Shown here: piece after piece, positions 1-11,712 of the stretch
How the letters are laid out: each line of letters begins with the position of its first letter
Position numbering within the stretch: the first letter of the stretch is position 1
NCBI GenBank assembly: GCA_963691655.1
Contig: OY829328.1
Span: forward strand, 7,282,204 to 7,346,203
DNA from: Toxonevra muliebris
Lineage: Eukaryota > Arthropoda > Insecta > Diptera > Pallopteridae
Direction of reading: 5' to 3'
Length of the DNA stretch: 64,000 nt
Position numbers and translations under genes: made by a program
Notes under the pieces: model-generated
Databases searched by the model: none
What the model was told of the DNA's origin: nothing
What the model saw: only the letters and a program-made list of their open reading frames with translations

Positions 1-1034
1 CAGAAATCTCACCATAGACTCTTAGGTATTCATAGCTTCAAAAGTGCCAGACACAATACACAATTCTAAAGCAGATTGCTACTTCAGATGATGATGATAA
101 TGTTTACTACACTTATTACTACTGATTTACTACTGCCATTATTATTTGCTGCTATGTACGAGTATGTATAGAAATCTGCATATTAAGTATTTGCCCGTAA
201 AGTCAAATGCTTTTGTACACATCTCCTTGACATATGCAATTCACACTTTGATAAACATAAATCAAAAGTGGAAAGGCAAATATTGTGCAAACAATGGAGA
301 ATACTGGCTGGCTTTACATAGACAAAGAAATGAAATGCCCAGCAGGAAAAAATCAAAAGTTTTTGAAACCAAATTTATGGTCAAGTGTTAGTGTGGGAGA
401 CAGAAACCTGGATGTTTACAAAATTACATAAGTCGACTCTAGAAGCCATTACGGAAAAAGAAATGTACAAAATTCTAAAATTGATTTCAAGCCAAGTTTT
501 TTGGAAATTTTATTAGGGAAGGAATTTGTTCTACCTAACTTTAGTTAATTGTCCAGTTAATTGGTCGTCAATATCAATTATCAATAAATTTAATTTGGTA
601 GTTAGTTTAATTAGTTAATTTATTCAAACTACTTTCTTTAAGTTCGCTTCCCAATGAACATATTTACTTATTTTATTTATTACATCCTGATATATATGTG
701 ATGCGTTATTGTCCATCTTAGTCCATCCATTCATGATCACCTTTACCAATACGCTAAAAGCATGCTGATCCTTGTGTAAACCTCATGACATGCCTAGCTT
801 AGACTTGCGAAATCAAAAATTAAATGTATTTAGCAATTCATAATTACTTATTTATTCATCTTAATTAACCCTTCTGTTACATTAAGAAAAAATCACACTT
901 GTGATATTAAGGTCACGGAATGACCTGGCCAGTGTTTTGTATGCATATCGTATGAAAACTCATAACTTGGGATTAAAATTTTAACATTTATTAGTTGTAC
1001 TGATTATTAATAAGTTTAATACTGTTTATATATT
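1..1034. other. intergenic, nothing recognised
   Basis: This stretch is AT-rich, with only short chance open frames in any direction. I see no splice-flanked coding block, RNA gene or inverted termini here. It runs up to the TA dinucleotide that flanks the maT element. Confidence 0.5.
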
Positions 1035-1036
1035 TA

Positions 1037-2295
1037 CAGGGTGACAATTGTCACAGTTGCCATTTACCGTTACTTTAATTTAAAAAGCAAATTCATTCAT
1101 CATTGGCTTTGCTTTTAATTTCATTTGAATTTTTGTTATTACATTTTGAAATTTCCATAAGAATGGACAAGGAAAATATTCGTCGTGAAATTATGAAATT
1201 TCATTTGGCAAATTATAGTAGCCGTCAAATTGCAAAGGCTTTAAATTTATCAAGTCGTACGGTAGACCGAGCTATTATTCGATATAATGAAACTGGGGGT
1301 TTTGGAAATAGAGACCGGGGAAAATTTTCAACAGTTGCCACTACTGGTTTAACGGAAAAAATTCGTAAACGAATCAAGCGAAATCCAAGGCGCTCAATGA
1401 GAAAAATCGCTAAGAAAGTGGGAGTAAACCGTGAAACAGTGCGAATCATTGCAAAATCAAAGCTTAATCTTAAGCCGTACAAGCTCCGAAAAGCTCAAGA
1501 TCTGACACAAAAAAAGAAGGATTTGCGACTGCAAAGATGCAAGGCGTTGCTACGCTCCTCCGTGTTAAAAAATGTTGAAAATATCTTGTTTACAGTTGAA
1601 AAAATTTTCACGGTTGAGCAACATTTCAATGCGCAAAATGACCGAATGTGGCTAACATCATCATCGCAACAAAATAGGACTGTTGGCCGAGTTCAAAAGC
1701 CAGCTTCCGTTATGGTATGGGCTGGAGTTTCCGCTAATGCCAGAGCCCCTCTAATATTCGTTGAAGAGGGTGTTAAAATTGACCAGGTTGTTTATCGGAG
1801 CATTTTAAATGAACCAGTTCTTCCCTGGGCCTAAGATACATTTGGAAATGAAAACTGGACTTTCCAGCAAGATTCTGCACCTTCCCACATGGCAAAATTA
1901 ACGCAAACATGGATAAAAGACAATTTTTCTGGATTCATAACATCTCAAAAATGGCTACCATACTCCCCAGACTTGAATCCAATGGACTACTCTATTTGGA
2001 GTATTTTAGAGAGTAAGGCTTGTGCATCTCAACACCACAGTCTGGAGTCGCTGACAAATTCATTAGAGAAAGCCTGGACTGAAATTGATCAGGAAGTCCT
2101 GCGGCGAACAGTCCTACGATTTCCGGATCGATTGAAGGCATGTGTGCAGGCTAAAGGAGGTTATATTGAATGAGGTGAGGTTCAAATGAATGTTTATATA
2201 TTCAGCAATGTTAACACTTAATTGTACTTAATGGAAGTAAGTCCTTTTGAAAATAACTGCTGAAATGTGTGCGTCACTTTACGGTTGTCACCCTG
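1037..2295 (+). mobile_element. maT-type (DD37D) Tc1/mariner transposon, inactive copy
   Basis: The element is bounded by inverted ends CAGGGTGACAA on the left (from 1037) and TTGTCACCCTG on the right (to 2295). A TA dinucleotide lies on each side (1035-1036 and 2296-2297), which is the expected mariner target duplication. It is 1259 bp long and carries one transposase frame with a single internal stop. The length and layout match a full-length Tc1/mariner element. The left end contains a short internal palindrome (GACAATTGTC) that the right end lacks, so the terminal repeats have diverged. Confidence 0.92.
1163..2173 (+). pseudogene. maT (DD37D) mariner transposase, broken
   Basis: The start is taken at ATG 1163 (MDKENIRREI), because the 20 upstream codons of the same open frame are non-coding-like. 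The frame runs 337 codons to TGA-type termination at 2173 and is interrupted by one in-frame TAA at 1832-1834. The first third holds two helix-turn-helix DNA-binding units, typical of paired-like mariner N-termini. The catalytic core follows. The region that normally reads F-S-D-E-K-x-F reads FTVEKIF here (about 1588-1608), so the first catalytic Asp is Val. The second Asp is in QQDSAPSH. The third Asp is in SPDLNPMDY, with 37 residues between the second and third, the spacing that defines the maT (DD37D) clade. The copy cannot be active as it stands, through both the stop and the lost Asp. Apart from the stop there is no frameshift, so it is not very old. Confidence 0.92.
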
Positions 2296-2401
2296 TATAT
2301 ATAGGTATATGTTTATTATGTGGGCTCAAGGCAACAGGTTGTATAAACTGTAATCGTCGTAAGGGGTTTTGGATACGCAGGTTTTTTGCAAATAGTAAGT
2401 T

Positions 2402-2981
2402 TTACGGCAAATCCAGTTGAGTAATTTGCGCAAGTTGATTAGCTTTTCTATTCTTCAGAGCAGCGCCTGCCGAAGTGCTAGACTCTTGCGTTTCTGTCCG
2501 ATCAATATCTGCCGACAATTGAGTTCTTGGCTAACATTTTCTATGCCGAATCACTCTCTGAAGATGGTCTAAGCCCAGATTTTCGATTGAATATGTTTGA
2601 CGCGTTCCAGAGAGTTGATTTTTGTCCATAAAACGTAGGCGATTCTATTTCATCAATTTGTTTGTATGAAAATTTTTTTCATGTGCGCTATGAAGCATAG
2701 ATCGAATAACTCATATATGTAGCAACTCCAGGACGTTCTTGAATTACGTTTTCTACCTTGGCCTTAGCATTAGTGGGTCCAGTCGGTTCCATTGATCGCT
2801 CAATATCTTTATCCTTCGATTAGTACATGCGAATGCTGCTATCATTTGCCGATAGTTCTCCAACAACACTTTCTTCGTCACCACTCTTTATATAGTCGTC
2901 AGAAGATTCGTTGCCCGCAAACTTTTCCACTAAATAGTTTCCGCACCCAAACGTCACTAGACTCATTAATATACTTGACAT
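2402..2981 (-). pseudogene. decayed protein-coding relic, family unknown
   Basis: On the minus strand an open block begins with ATG at 2981 (MSSILMSLVTFGCGNYLVEK). It continues through an acidic, Ser-rich stretch to a TAA at 2820-2822, then resumes in the same frame (KDKDIERSMEPTGPTNAKAK) to a TAG near 2697. After a frame change, another coding-like block of 39 codons is seen at about 2519-2402 (it includes TETQESSTSAGAALKNRKAN). The codon use is more coding-like than the surroundings, and the breaks are single stops and shifts, so this looks like one decayed gene or transposon ORF. I do not recognise the family. It abuts the right end of the maT element but lies outside its inverted repeats. 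Confidence 0.4.
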
Positions 2982-4506
2982 CTTTTGACTTTCTGTCAGG
3001 GGATATGGCCGCTGCGACAAAAAAACAGTCAGTACGCGAAAAAAGTCTAATAACAAATTTAAAATACTTACTGAAACTAGTTATATTTTCGTTTTATAAA
3101 AAGTAATAATTATCTTATCATTCACGCAAAAAAAAACACAAAAAAAGGCGGGAACTACACATTTGACGTATAAAAGAGGTAATGGTCACTGAATGACCTT
3201 ATGGTATACACACGCGAGTTTTGATATTGCCACTTACTTTATAAAACAAAAAGCTTCTTTTTACACTTTTTCTGGGGGTTTCCCCTCGATGCAGGAATTC
3301 ATAAAGGCTGAGGAAGTATGGAATAAAAGTTTTAAGTAAGTAATGAAAAGGTAATCGTAGTGAATAATATGATATGATCATTGTTTTAGTTTGCAAATGG
3401 CAACACAAATTAATGTAAGGAAAATTTTTACAATTTTATATAAACAGAAATTATCTTTAGGAATAGAAAAGGTATGAAAACTAATAGCCATTATAAAATT
3501 CCTTATAAAATAAATTGCAACATTTTCTATTGGATTCCTAACGACATTGTAGACAGAAGTATGAAAAGAACCACAACTCGAATGTAGTACGTTTGCATAT
3601 GAATTTTAAGTTACTTGTTGTTTTAGTTAGAAATACACAAAATTTTTTAAATGCCCAGACTATTTATGAATCTTACTTTAATTAAACTAGAGTGTTTCAT
3701 AAAAAATGTATAACTTTCTATGAATTAGCCTAAAATATCTGAAAACTGCAGCTTATGATATATGAATAAATGGAGTTTCGCAGTCGATAGCAAGTCTGCT
3801 TGTATCTAGCTTATCCAAGATTTGATCAGTCATGGAAGTTGGTGTGTTATTACCTCCTCTAATATATATCACTAGTCGGTAAGGCTCCAGTAACTGAGGC
3901 TATTTTTTTTTTTTGCTCAAGAAATCACTTTATGGAAGAACAACATCAAAAGAGAACCAAACTACTCGTTGGTTTTTGTTTTGTTATTTGTGTATGCAGA
4001 TAATTCGTTAGATAATTCTGAGAAATGCCGTTACTAATGTCTTCTCTCTCTCTCTTATTTGTTATTTACTCCCGCTTAAGCAATGACTTTTACAACGATG
4101 AATGCAATGCTTTGTTTAATGAGTGAATTTTAAAGAACTTCCGACACTAATATTTTGAAATTGGCTTAACCGATTTTAAATCTGATAATTTTTGGCTAAC
4201 CTACTCGCTCTTTAAATTGATATATAATTTGATAGTGTAGCACTTCTGGAACTTCTGGAATAAAATTGTGTAGTTACACTAATAAATGTATAGATACTCC
4301 TCACCGCATATCCTGCACATACCGTGCTTAACTATAAAACCGGAAAGTATTTTATAACTTTTCCAGTTTTCATTAACCCTAGACGGGACTTCATCGTCGA
4401 ATCGATTATGCGAATTTTGTTGTTAAGTTAGCAGAAAAAAACAATAAATTAATTGGTTTTGTTTTTAAGTAATAAAATGTACTGAGAAAATATAAGAATT
4501 AATAAC
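2982..4506. other. intergenic, nothing recognised
   Basis: AT-rich sequence with homopolymer runs (for example A-runs at 3127-3147, T-run at 3904-3914) and a short TCTC run near 4045. No credible coding block or paired termini were found. Confidence 0.45.
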
Positions 4507-4855
4507 ACTGTACAACTGCCAAAAAAGGTCAAGAGTTTTGAAAGTGGACCCTATATAATTCGAGTATGCTGAACATGATGGCGTTTTTAGTTTTTTTCTA
4601 TCACGTCTAATTTCTTTTTTATAACGGTTTAAAAAAAATCATATGTGTATAAAAACACTGCACAATGGAATTCACCAAAAAGAAAAGCTTAAGAGTTTTG
4701 AAAGTTTATATTATATATTTCGAGTATGCTGAACATGATGGCGTTTTCAGTTTTTCTCTAAACGCCATCATGTTCAGCGTACTCGAATTATATAAGATCA
4801 TCTTTCAAAACTCTTGATTTTTTTTTTTTGTAAATTCCGTTGTGCAGTGTAATTT
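4507..4855. repeat. foldback/MITE: one direct copy plus a hairpin pair
   Basis: Three copies of one unit are present. The first (from about 4507) starts ACACTGTACAAC and runs through a segment with GAGTATGCTGAACATGATGG. The second (from about 4650, ACACTGCACAATGGAATT) repeats the same order. The third, at about 4758-4855, is the reverse complement of the second, ending AATTCCGTTGTGCAGTGT. Copies two and three face each other almost without spacer, so 4650-4855 can fold into a long hairpin with ACACTGCACAA ends. This looks like a small non-autonomous DNA element with an adjacent partial duplicate. I cannot assign a superfamily. Confidence 0.75.
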
Positions 4856-7800
4856 TGAATAAATAATAAAGTGTTTAATAAAACGCAATAATAAAATCAG
4901 AATTTTTGTATATAGGGAGCTAGTAACTGGGAAATTTTCAGTATTTCTCGGTGTACTTCAATTAGATTTATTTTTCTGTATAAAGATCTGGGCCTGTGTG
5001 CTCGTCTATAGTGACGTAGCTCCTATTTTTTATTTTTTTTATGTTTATATAGTTGTAAATTTTTTATGAATTTAACCCCCTGGCAACACACTAGAATGAT
5101 TCATTGATCGATCCTTGTAAAGTTCAAGCATATTATTTAATTAAAAATTTTAAGCATGTGATAAGCTGAAAACATTGTTAAGTGAAATATTAAAATTTTC
5201 AGAAACTTATTTAATCGAAGCAGGCCACAAATCGAATTGCAATAAAGGTTAAACAATTTCACCACGATTTAGTTTTTCATGACTTTTACCCTTAAATAAC
5301 CGATCAGAATGTATAATTTAAATTTCATCACGATTTCGGCAGTCTTTTCTTCAGCTTTTCAACAAACAACAAATATCACAAAAACCAAACCCTAACGGCA
5401 TAGTATTAAAAAAGTGAAAATGAAATTTTATATAGTAACTTAAAAAAATTTGGAAGTATAAAAATTGTAGGTACTTATTATTTTAAATTATAGCATTAAC
5501 ATTATTCACAAGCTCATTTCCATTTCAAATGAAATTCGGTAAATTTCATTACATTTACAACAAAAAAATAAAAAACGCAAACTGTCATTCAACATTAAAT
5601 GTCAACGCTTTTCGCTACCATCATTTACCATACATGGCATAAATATAACAAGCCATGTAGCTCTTATACAATCATGCACAAACTAACATACAAACACACA
5701 CATACAATGTACTCACACTCATAACATTCAACTCATGATATAAATTTATGTAAAATGTTAAAAACCACAATTGAAAATCTATTTAAATTAACCGCCACAA
5801 GCAGTAAACTCACACTTTGATATGCACATGCATATCCATGCAAACATACATACATACATATGCATACAGTAGCAGTGCACTGTTTTCATTTTCATTTCCG
5901 CTTCCGTTAAGTTTTTTCCTTTCATATAAATGAAGGCATAGCATTCATTGATGCATATGAATTCAATTATTTCAGCGTCACCTTTGCCGCCAACAACAAC
6001 AAAATCAACAACACCTCTACAGCAACATACTAAATATAAACAGTAGCAAACAAAAATATATAAACGCCTTACTGAAAATTATTTATTCCCCACAGCACAC
6101 AATTGCGCGCGTACACACACATACATACATTGGGTTCTAATATTCTTTAACCTTGTTAATTTTATGCGGTGCAATTTTTGTTACTCTCTTTATCCTTTCG
6201 CATATTTTTTTTTTTTTGCTTCGATCCTTGGTCTTTTTTGTTGGTTACTTGGTTTATGGTTGGGCACAACATTTACATTTCCGACTAATTTACATATTTT
6301 TATATGCCTTCAATGTTGTTGAAGGGAGGGAAAGTGAGCGAGTGTGGTAGGGGTGTTTGTGTGAGTGATGCTGAAGTGATACCAAAGGGCTTGTGGAATA
6401 ATTTATGATTTAAGGTTCACTGTTGTAAAGGAAGAAAATGTTCAAACATTTATGGAACCGAAAAAAGTTTGAGGAAGAACAAATATTTGGAATAGCGAGT
6501 TGGCAAGGAAAAAATCTTTTTAAAAATAGAGCATTTCAAAGCTCAAGTCTAGTAAAACTTTCTCAGTAGAACTGAAGTGAAAGTATGGCTAGTAGAAACT
6601 TTGAGCTCGATTATAAACCAGATTCATTAAAGCATTGACGGGTTGTCAGTTTGCCCTTTTGAAACCAATCATGTGGTCCGTGTTTTCAACCTCCTATTAA
6701 TCCCCTGGTTATGAGTGAAGCAGATATGACGGAATCAGCGACTCTTGATCTGAACATGCCAATTCAATGGACGTTTGTTAAAATATTCACATTTTTGGTG
6801 TAACGAAAGAAGCACATAAATGCCTCAGCTTTTTAGCGCTTTCTTTCTACCTTATGGACAGGAGCTTCACTTACACAACAAAAGCTTTTGGATACATTCC
6901 AATGAGCCACGCATTACACAGATGCAACTTTTCTCTGTTGTACCTCGCTTTTATGGCATAAAGTCCTTATAAGCAGTTATGAACTTCCCGAATTCAAAGC
7001 AAACATTCACATTCTTTTTTTTCTATTCCGAGTTAACTATCTTCCTTCCGCACTCAACATAATGCACTGATATCCCACTGTTGTTAATACTAAAGCTTTT
7101 ACGAATGTAAATATATACTGAAAAAAGTTCTTTGTTCTCATTCAATATAATTTTTCAATTAAAATACAGACATTGAATAGATTTGGGTGCTCGCAAACGA
7201 GCAGCTTTGAGCTTTAAAGCTATATTCGACATTCATCATTATACCCTACTAAAAAATAAAGAGTATATTTTCTTGGTCCTCATCGCCAGCTCTTCAACTA
7301 TTTTTGGGGCCAATGTTTTGATGGACATACAGATTTAAACCATATCCCATTTGAAAAATTATGGTATAAAGTCATTTTAAAATACTGTTATTTAATATAC
7401 GCGAATTTAGTTGAATTTGATCTCTTCACCAGTTTAAAGTAATAGGAAAGAATTTTATTTTCTGTTATTGTGGAAGCAAAATTTTTAATAATTTAATATA
7501 TAATACAATTTTGTGCCAAACGACGATTGTTTAATGTATCTATGCTATAAACTGGAATTACAAGATCAATTAAAGGAGTGTAAGTCTAAAGGTACTAATT
7601 ACAGCCGTTTAATTCACATTTTTTGTTCTATCCCCGTTCAATGTTTTTGGTACTTAGAGCATTTAGATTTACAGCAGGTGGAAAAATTAAGTTTTCAAAA
7701 TGAAAAAAAAAAAAACTTTAGCACCAAATATCTACGCAATAATGGATAGCTTTAAATTTACGTTTACATCATTATAAAGCTACGTCAAATGTTGTTGAAA

Positions 7801-8030
7801 TAGCAACAATATTATCAAGAAAGAAATTCTGAAGAAAGAGCTCTGATTTTTTTTAAAGTTTAATATTACTAAGTGACAGAAAACCGCAAAAAACACCATT
7901 TAAAATACAATTGACAATTAACTTAAGAAATACAAATGCCAATTACGCACTAAAATCTCCGAAAGAAGTTGTCACCGGCATCGATTTATCGAAAGCATCG
8001 AATTGTCTTCGAGAAGCATTTCAAGTGTAA
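4856..8030. other. intergenic, microsatellites only
   Basis: No gene is visible. The stretch holds CA/CATA-rich simple sequence (about 5690-5710, 5846-5866 and 6108-6130), a T-run near 6206, and CAACAA-type triplets near 5990-6025. Long introns and intergenic DNA of flies usually look like this. Confidence 0.45.
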
Positions 8031-8630
8031 TAGTGCGGACACACGAGAGTGAATTTCAGACAAATTTGGCATTTCGTTGAAATGCGGAATTTCGTCATAC
8101 AAAAATTGTCAATTGGGTCAGAATTCGTGAAATCAATCACTAAAAAATATTTTTTCTCAGATTTTAATGTAAATATGGAAACTAATGAGTTTCTATAAGA
8201 AAATACCAATTTTTTAGTTCATACAAATTTTTTTTTACAACTTATTGACACTTATTGAAATTGATAATTTTAGGAAGTTTTTTTTATTTAATTTGATGTG
8301 ATTCGAGATCTGCTCAACCAAATTTATCAAAATTTTCAGAACTTCTTCTTAGTTAATTATAGTTTATGAAGAATTTTTTTCGATCGCCAAATTTTTGGAT
8401 TTTGTTTTCATAACTGCTGCTCCTGTAATATTTATTAAGTGAAAAAATAAAATAATGGAGTCGGTGACTAACTCATTGCCATTCCTCCAATTATCTATAA
8501 TTGCTACATAAATTCTTAGTGTTCAAAACTAGTTGAAAGGCAACATTTTTATTAACACAAAAACTCTTCTTCTTCTCCAACCTTATAATCTGTCAAAAAC
8601 GAGAAATACACTCTCGTGTGTCCTCACTAT
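8031..8630. mobile_element. MITE with TAGTGCGGACACAC termini, copy 1
   Basis: The left end reads TAGTGCGGACACACGAGAGT and the right end (to 8630) is its reverse complement with one change (ACTCTCGTGTGTCCTCACTA). The element is about 600 bp long. Its internal part, from about 8390 to the right end, is clearly homologous to 54045-54313, which confirms a dispersed repeat family. No transposase coding is left. The superfamily cannot be decided because the flanking TA/AT-rich bases make the target duplication ambiguous. Confidence 0.8.
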
Positions 8631-9005
8631 AAGTAAAGAACGAAATGGCCATTGCAATTGAAATAGGAAAATGTAAACAATATCGGTAATGTGAACAGGA
8701 AACGGAAATGTTCAAGTATTGCGCGCACACAATTTCAATTCACTTGATGCGTATTGCTTGTGTTTACTTCAATTTCGTTTATTAAGTATCAATTTTTATT
8801 GCAATACATAGCAATAATAGTCACTTACTTCTTCTATGTTTAAATGCCCTCAAGATGTATTGTACGTTAATTGATGCTATGGCGCAATGCGAGAGTACAC
8901 AGTCTATCTTTGCAACGTAAAAATGGAAAACCATAATTTTTAATACGTACGAAAATTATTAGGAATAAATTATTTAGGGGATTATAAGCAAAAACCTACT
9001 TCAGA

Positions 9006-9040
9006 ATTTCAACGAAATATACTCTCGTGTGTCCGCACTA
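9006..9040. repeat. extra inverted terminus of the TAGTGCGGACACAC MITE
   Basis: This short block reads ATACTCTCGTGTGTCCGCAC, the reverse complement of the left end at 8031. It is a better match to that end than the nearer right end at 8630. Both right-hand ends are followed by the same bases (TATAAGT then AAGAA-like), so one end plus flank was probably copied, or two insertions are nested. Confidence 0.65.
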
Positions 9041-9181
9041 TAAGTGAAGAATTTAACGTCCCCCGTTAGTTACTCAAAAAGTTAAACAACAACAACTTAA
9101 CCGTATTTGCTTAAAACAATAGAAGAATCAAGCTGAATTATTATAAGTGGGTAACACTACTAATAATAACGATTTGGTGCA

Positions 9182-9915
9182 ATATTCACGATTTGGTGTT
9201 AATGGTCTTGCATCATTGCAAATGTAAAAAATTTCTGCTATCACAACAAAAAATAAGGAGTGAGATCGAAAAAATCTTAACATATATAAAATTCAATAAT
9301 TTTTAAACGGTTGATCTTAGAGTTTTGATTTTTTTTATTTAATTGATAATATTTTACAAATTACAGAAAAATATAACTTCAGCGGGAGAAAATTAATTTT
9401 ATAAACTAGTGAATCGTTGAAGTCATCTGTATTTGATAGTATAAAATCGACGTTACGTAACGCAGCTGATGACACTTCGTAACTAATTGTCGGACCCCCG
9501 CCCCCTCCTTCTCGCGCGTTACGTAATATGTGAACGGCCCCTAAGAGGTTTATACACGATTTGGTGCAAATGGTTTTGCATGGTTTTGCAAACGTAAATT
9601 TTTATTATATATTGCATATATTTGTTGTTGTGATAGCAGAAATATTAGGTGCATTCCCGATCTACTGCAAATAGTCGTATTCACAAGCTACGACAGTATA
9701 GGACAGCTTGGGAATACTCTAAATATATAGTAAAAACTATAATGTCGTATAATTTTGTATGAAAAATCAGTGAATTTATGACAAATGAGAGGATGATACG
9801 CCAAATAAGATACCTTGTGAATACCCTAATTATATATATTTGTTGCTGTGGCAGCAGAAATATTTTGTATTTGCAACTATGCAAGACTATATTTGCACTA
9901 GATCGTGAATACTCC
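9182..9915. repeat. cluster of palindromic MITE fragments
   Basis: A motif beginning ATTCACGATTTGGTG and going on to TTTCTGCTATCACAACAA occurs at about 9186-9258. It is repeated at about 9553-9640 and occurs in reverse orientation at about 9840-9912 (GTGGCAGCAGAAATATT to TAGATCGTGAATA). The pieces are mirror images of each other, as expected for one or two palindromic MITEs. Between them, at 9488-9541, is a GC-rich block with CGCGTTACGTAATATG next to AACGGCCCC, which resembles the end of another MITE family. No coding capacity is seen. Confidence 0.6.
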
Positions 9916-10764
9916 TTATGTTGGTTCAAGGTATGTTTACCCTAGCGAACGTCCTTTTAGAAGAAAAGAAAAATAAAAAGTATGGATGCTTGAACATCTT
10001 CCAAATGATTTTTAAATACATGTGGACTATATAATTCTTCGCTATATTATGAATTAAAACAATTTATTACGTTTCTAGTTAAAAAAAAACTTAAATATTT
10101 ATATTTTTTTACTAAATTATCGATTTAAATCCATCTATCAACCCTACCACAACTTTTATAATTAAAACGATAAACTTATAGATATTTTTATGAAATAAAA
10201 AGAATGGAAGAGGCAAAATAAATATAAATGTGAAGTATGAGGTTTGATTTACTCCTTGACCTACCTTGGCGTAAAAAACCGCGCTATAGTATACTATAAT
10301 ACAAAAGAAAAAAAGAAGCCAAATCCCAAAAACATATGATGAAATTGCAAACATCAAAATCTATAAGCATGAAAATTAGATGATTGAAAAATAAAGTGGT
10401 TAAGTGCATTAAATGGAAATTTGAAAATAATGGTCCTGTTTCGGAACCCAAACTAACTAAGCAGATATTATTATAAATATCGGCGGGGGTTGTTTGTGAA
10501 AATACCAATTTGTGTATTTTTTTTTTTTTTGTTTGTTCGATTTTTCTACGTCGTTGATTGGACGAAACAATTAAAGGGAAACTTCAATATTAATTTCCTC
10601 CCACACATTTTCGAATTTTTAAGACCATCAGGCATTACTCATATTGAAAATTTAACTTACCTTAAATAATCACCTTGGATTATATTTAACTTTTTTATCA
10701 ATTTATAATTTTTTAGAAAGCTATGAAAGTCATGACTTTAATTCATGTCTATACAGCAACAGGG
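9916..10764. other. intergenic, nothing recognised
   Basis: AT-rich DNA with a T-run at 10518-10530. The short open frames have no coding character. Confidence 0.45.
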
Positions 10765-11712
10765 TATATAAAGACAGGCAAATCAGACGGCCGTTTCGGA
10801 ATCCGTCCCGATTCCTCATCAGTGATCTTACACGCAAAGACAAAATTCGTTTCTCAGAAACGAAATTTTCACTAAACGAACTTCGTTCATGGAATGTTTT
10901 CATGATGAACGAACATTTATTTATCATAAACGACTGTATTCGGTTGCCATGAACGAAAATTTATTCATCATAAACGGTTCAATTCTTTCACAATAACCGA
11001 AAAACGTTTTCCACAAACTTTTCTATTCGGTTGCCATGAACGAGCATTTATTCATCATAAACGGTTCAATTCTTTTACGATAAACTAAAAACGTTTGCAA
11101 TAAAATGCAATATTTCCCCGAAAATTATGAAAAAGAAAGCAAAAACAATTTTCATATGTACATTGGCATTTTATTGTGGTTTTTGTTTAAATAAAACTTT
11201 CTGATTAAAAACTATGAAAATGTGTGATTTATAAATCACACACTTTTATTTGTATTTTATGAACACCACGCACTTTTTTATAGACAAAAAGAAATGTGAT
11301 GAAATAATTTCAATGCACAATTAAAATTCTTCAATAATGCGTTGGCAAATGATACTTCCCGTTATGTTGTGTTGATTTGTTGTTGTGTAGAGCTTGAATG
11401 TAAGCGTCGCTGCTGTTACTTTTTGCGACGAGAGCGAGATGAGAAGAAAACGAAAATAAAAAGAGAAGAGAGTTGTGGACTCTCGTTTTGCAGAAACGTT
11501 TTTTTCATTTGCCAGAGAAGAAAATTGCCGTAATTTTATCGTGAACGAATTTTCGTTCATCATAAAATTGTTAATATTTTGCAGAAAACGGTTTTGGTTT
11601 CTGCAAACACGGCAACGTTCCTCAGAAACGTTTTTGTTCAGCGTAAAAGTAATATATTCTCCACAAACGGGCTATAAACGTTTTTTTTCTTTGCGTGTAG
11701 TGATAGTTCTTA
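10765..11712. repeat. dispersed repeat fragment split by a MITE
   Basis: The segment with ATCAGACGGCCGTTTCGGAA (10783-10802) up to GTGATCTTA (10830) continues as GTGATAGTTCTT after 11699. The same sequence is uninterrupted at about 43555-43620. So 10765-10830 plus 11698-11712 is one copy of a dispersed repeat of unknown class, interrupted by the MITE at 10831-11697. Confidence 0.75.
10831..11697. mobile_element. 867-bp MITE, TA target duplication, CACGCAAAGA termini
   Basis: The ends are CACGCAAAGA (10831-10840) and TCTTTGCGTG (11688-11697), perfect 10-bp inverted repeats, each flanked by TA (10829-10830 and 11698-11699). The interior holds many GAACGA and CAGAAACG words. It also contains two tandem copies of an approximately 85-95 bp unit starting TATTCGGTTGCCATGAACGA (about 10936 and 11021). 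No transposase frame is present. TA duplication and size suit a Tc1/mariner-mobilised MITE, but that class assignment is inference. Confidence 0.88.
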
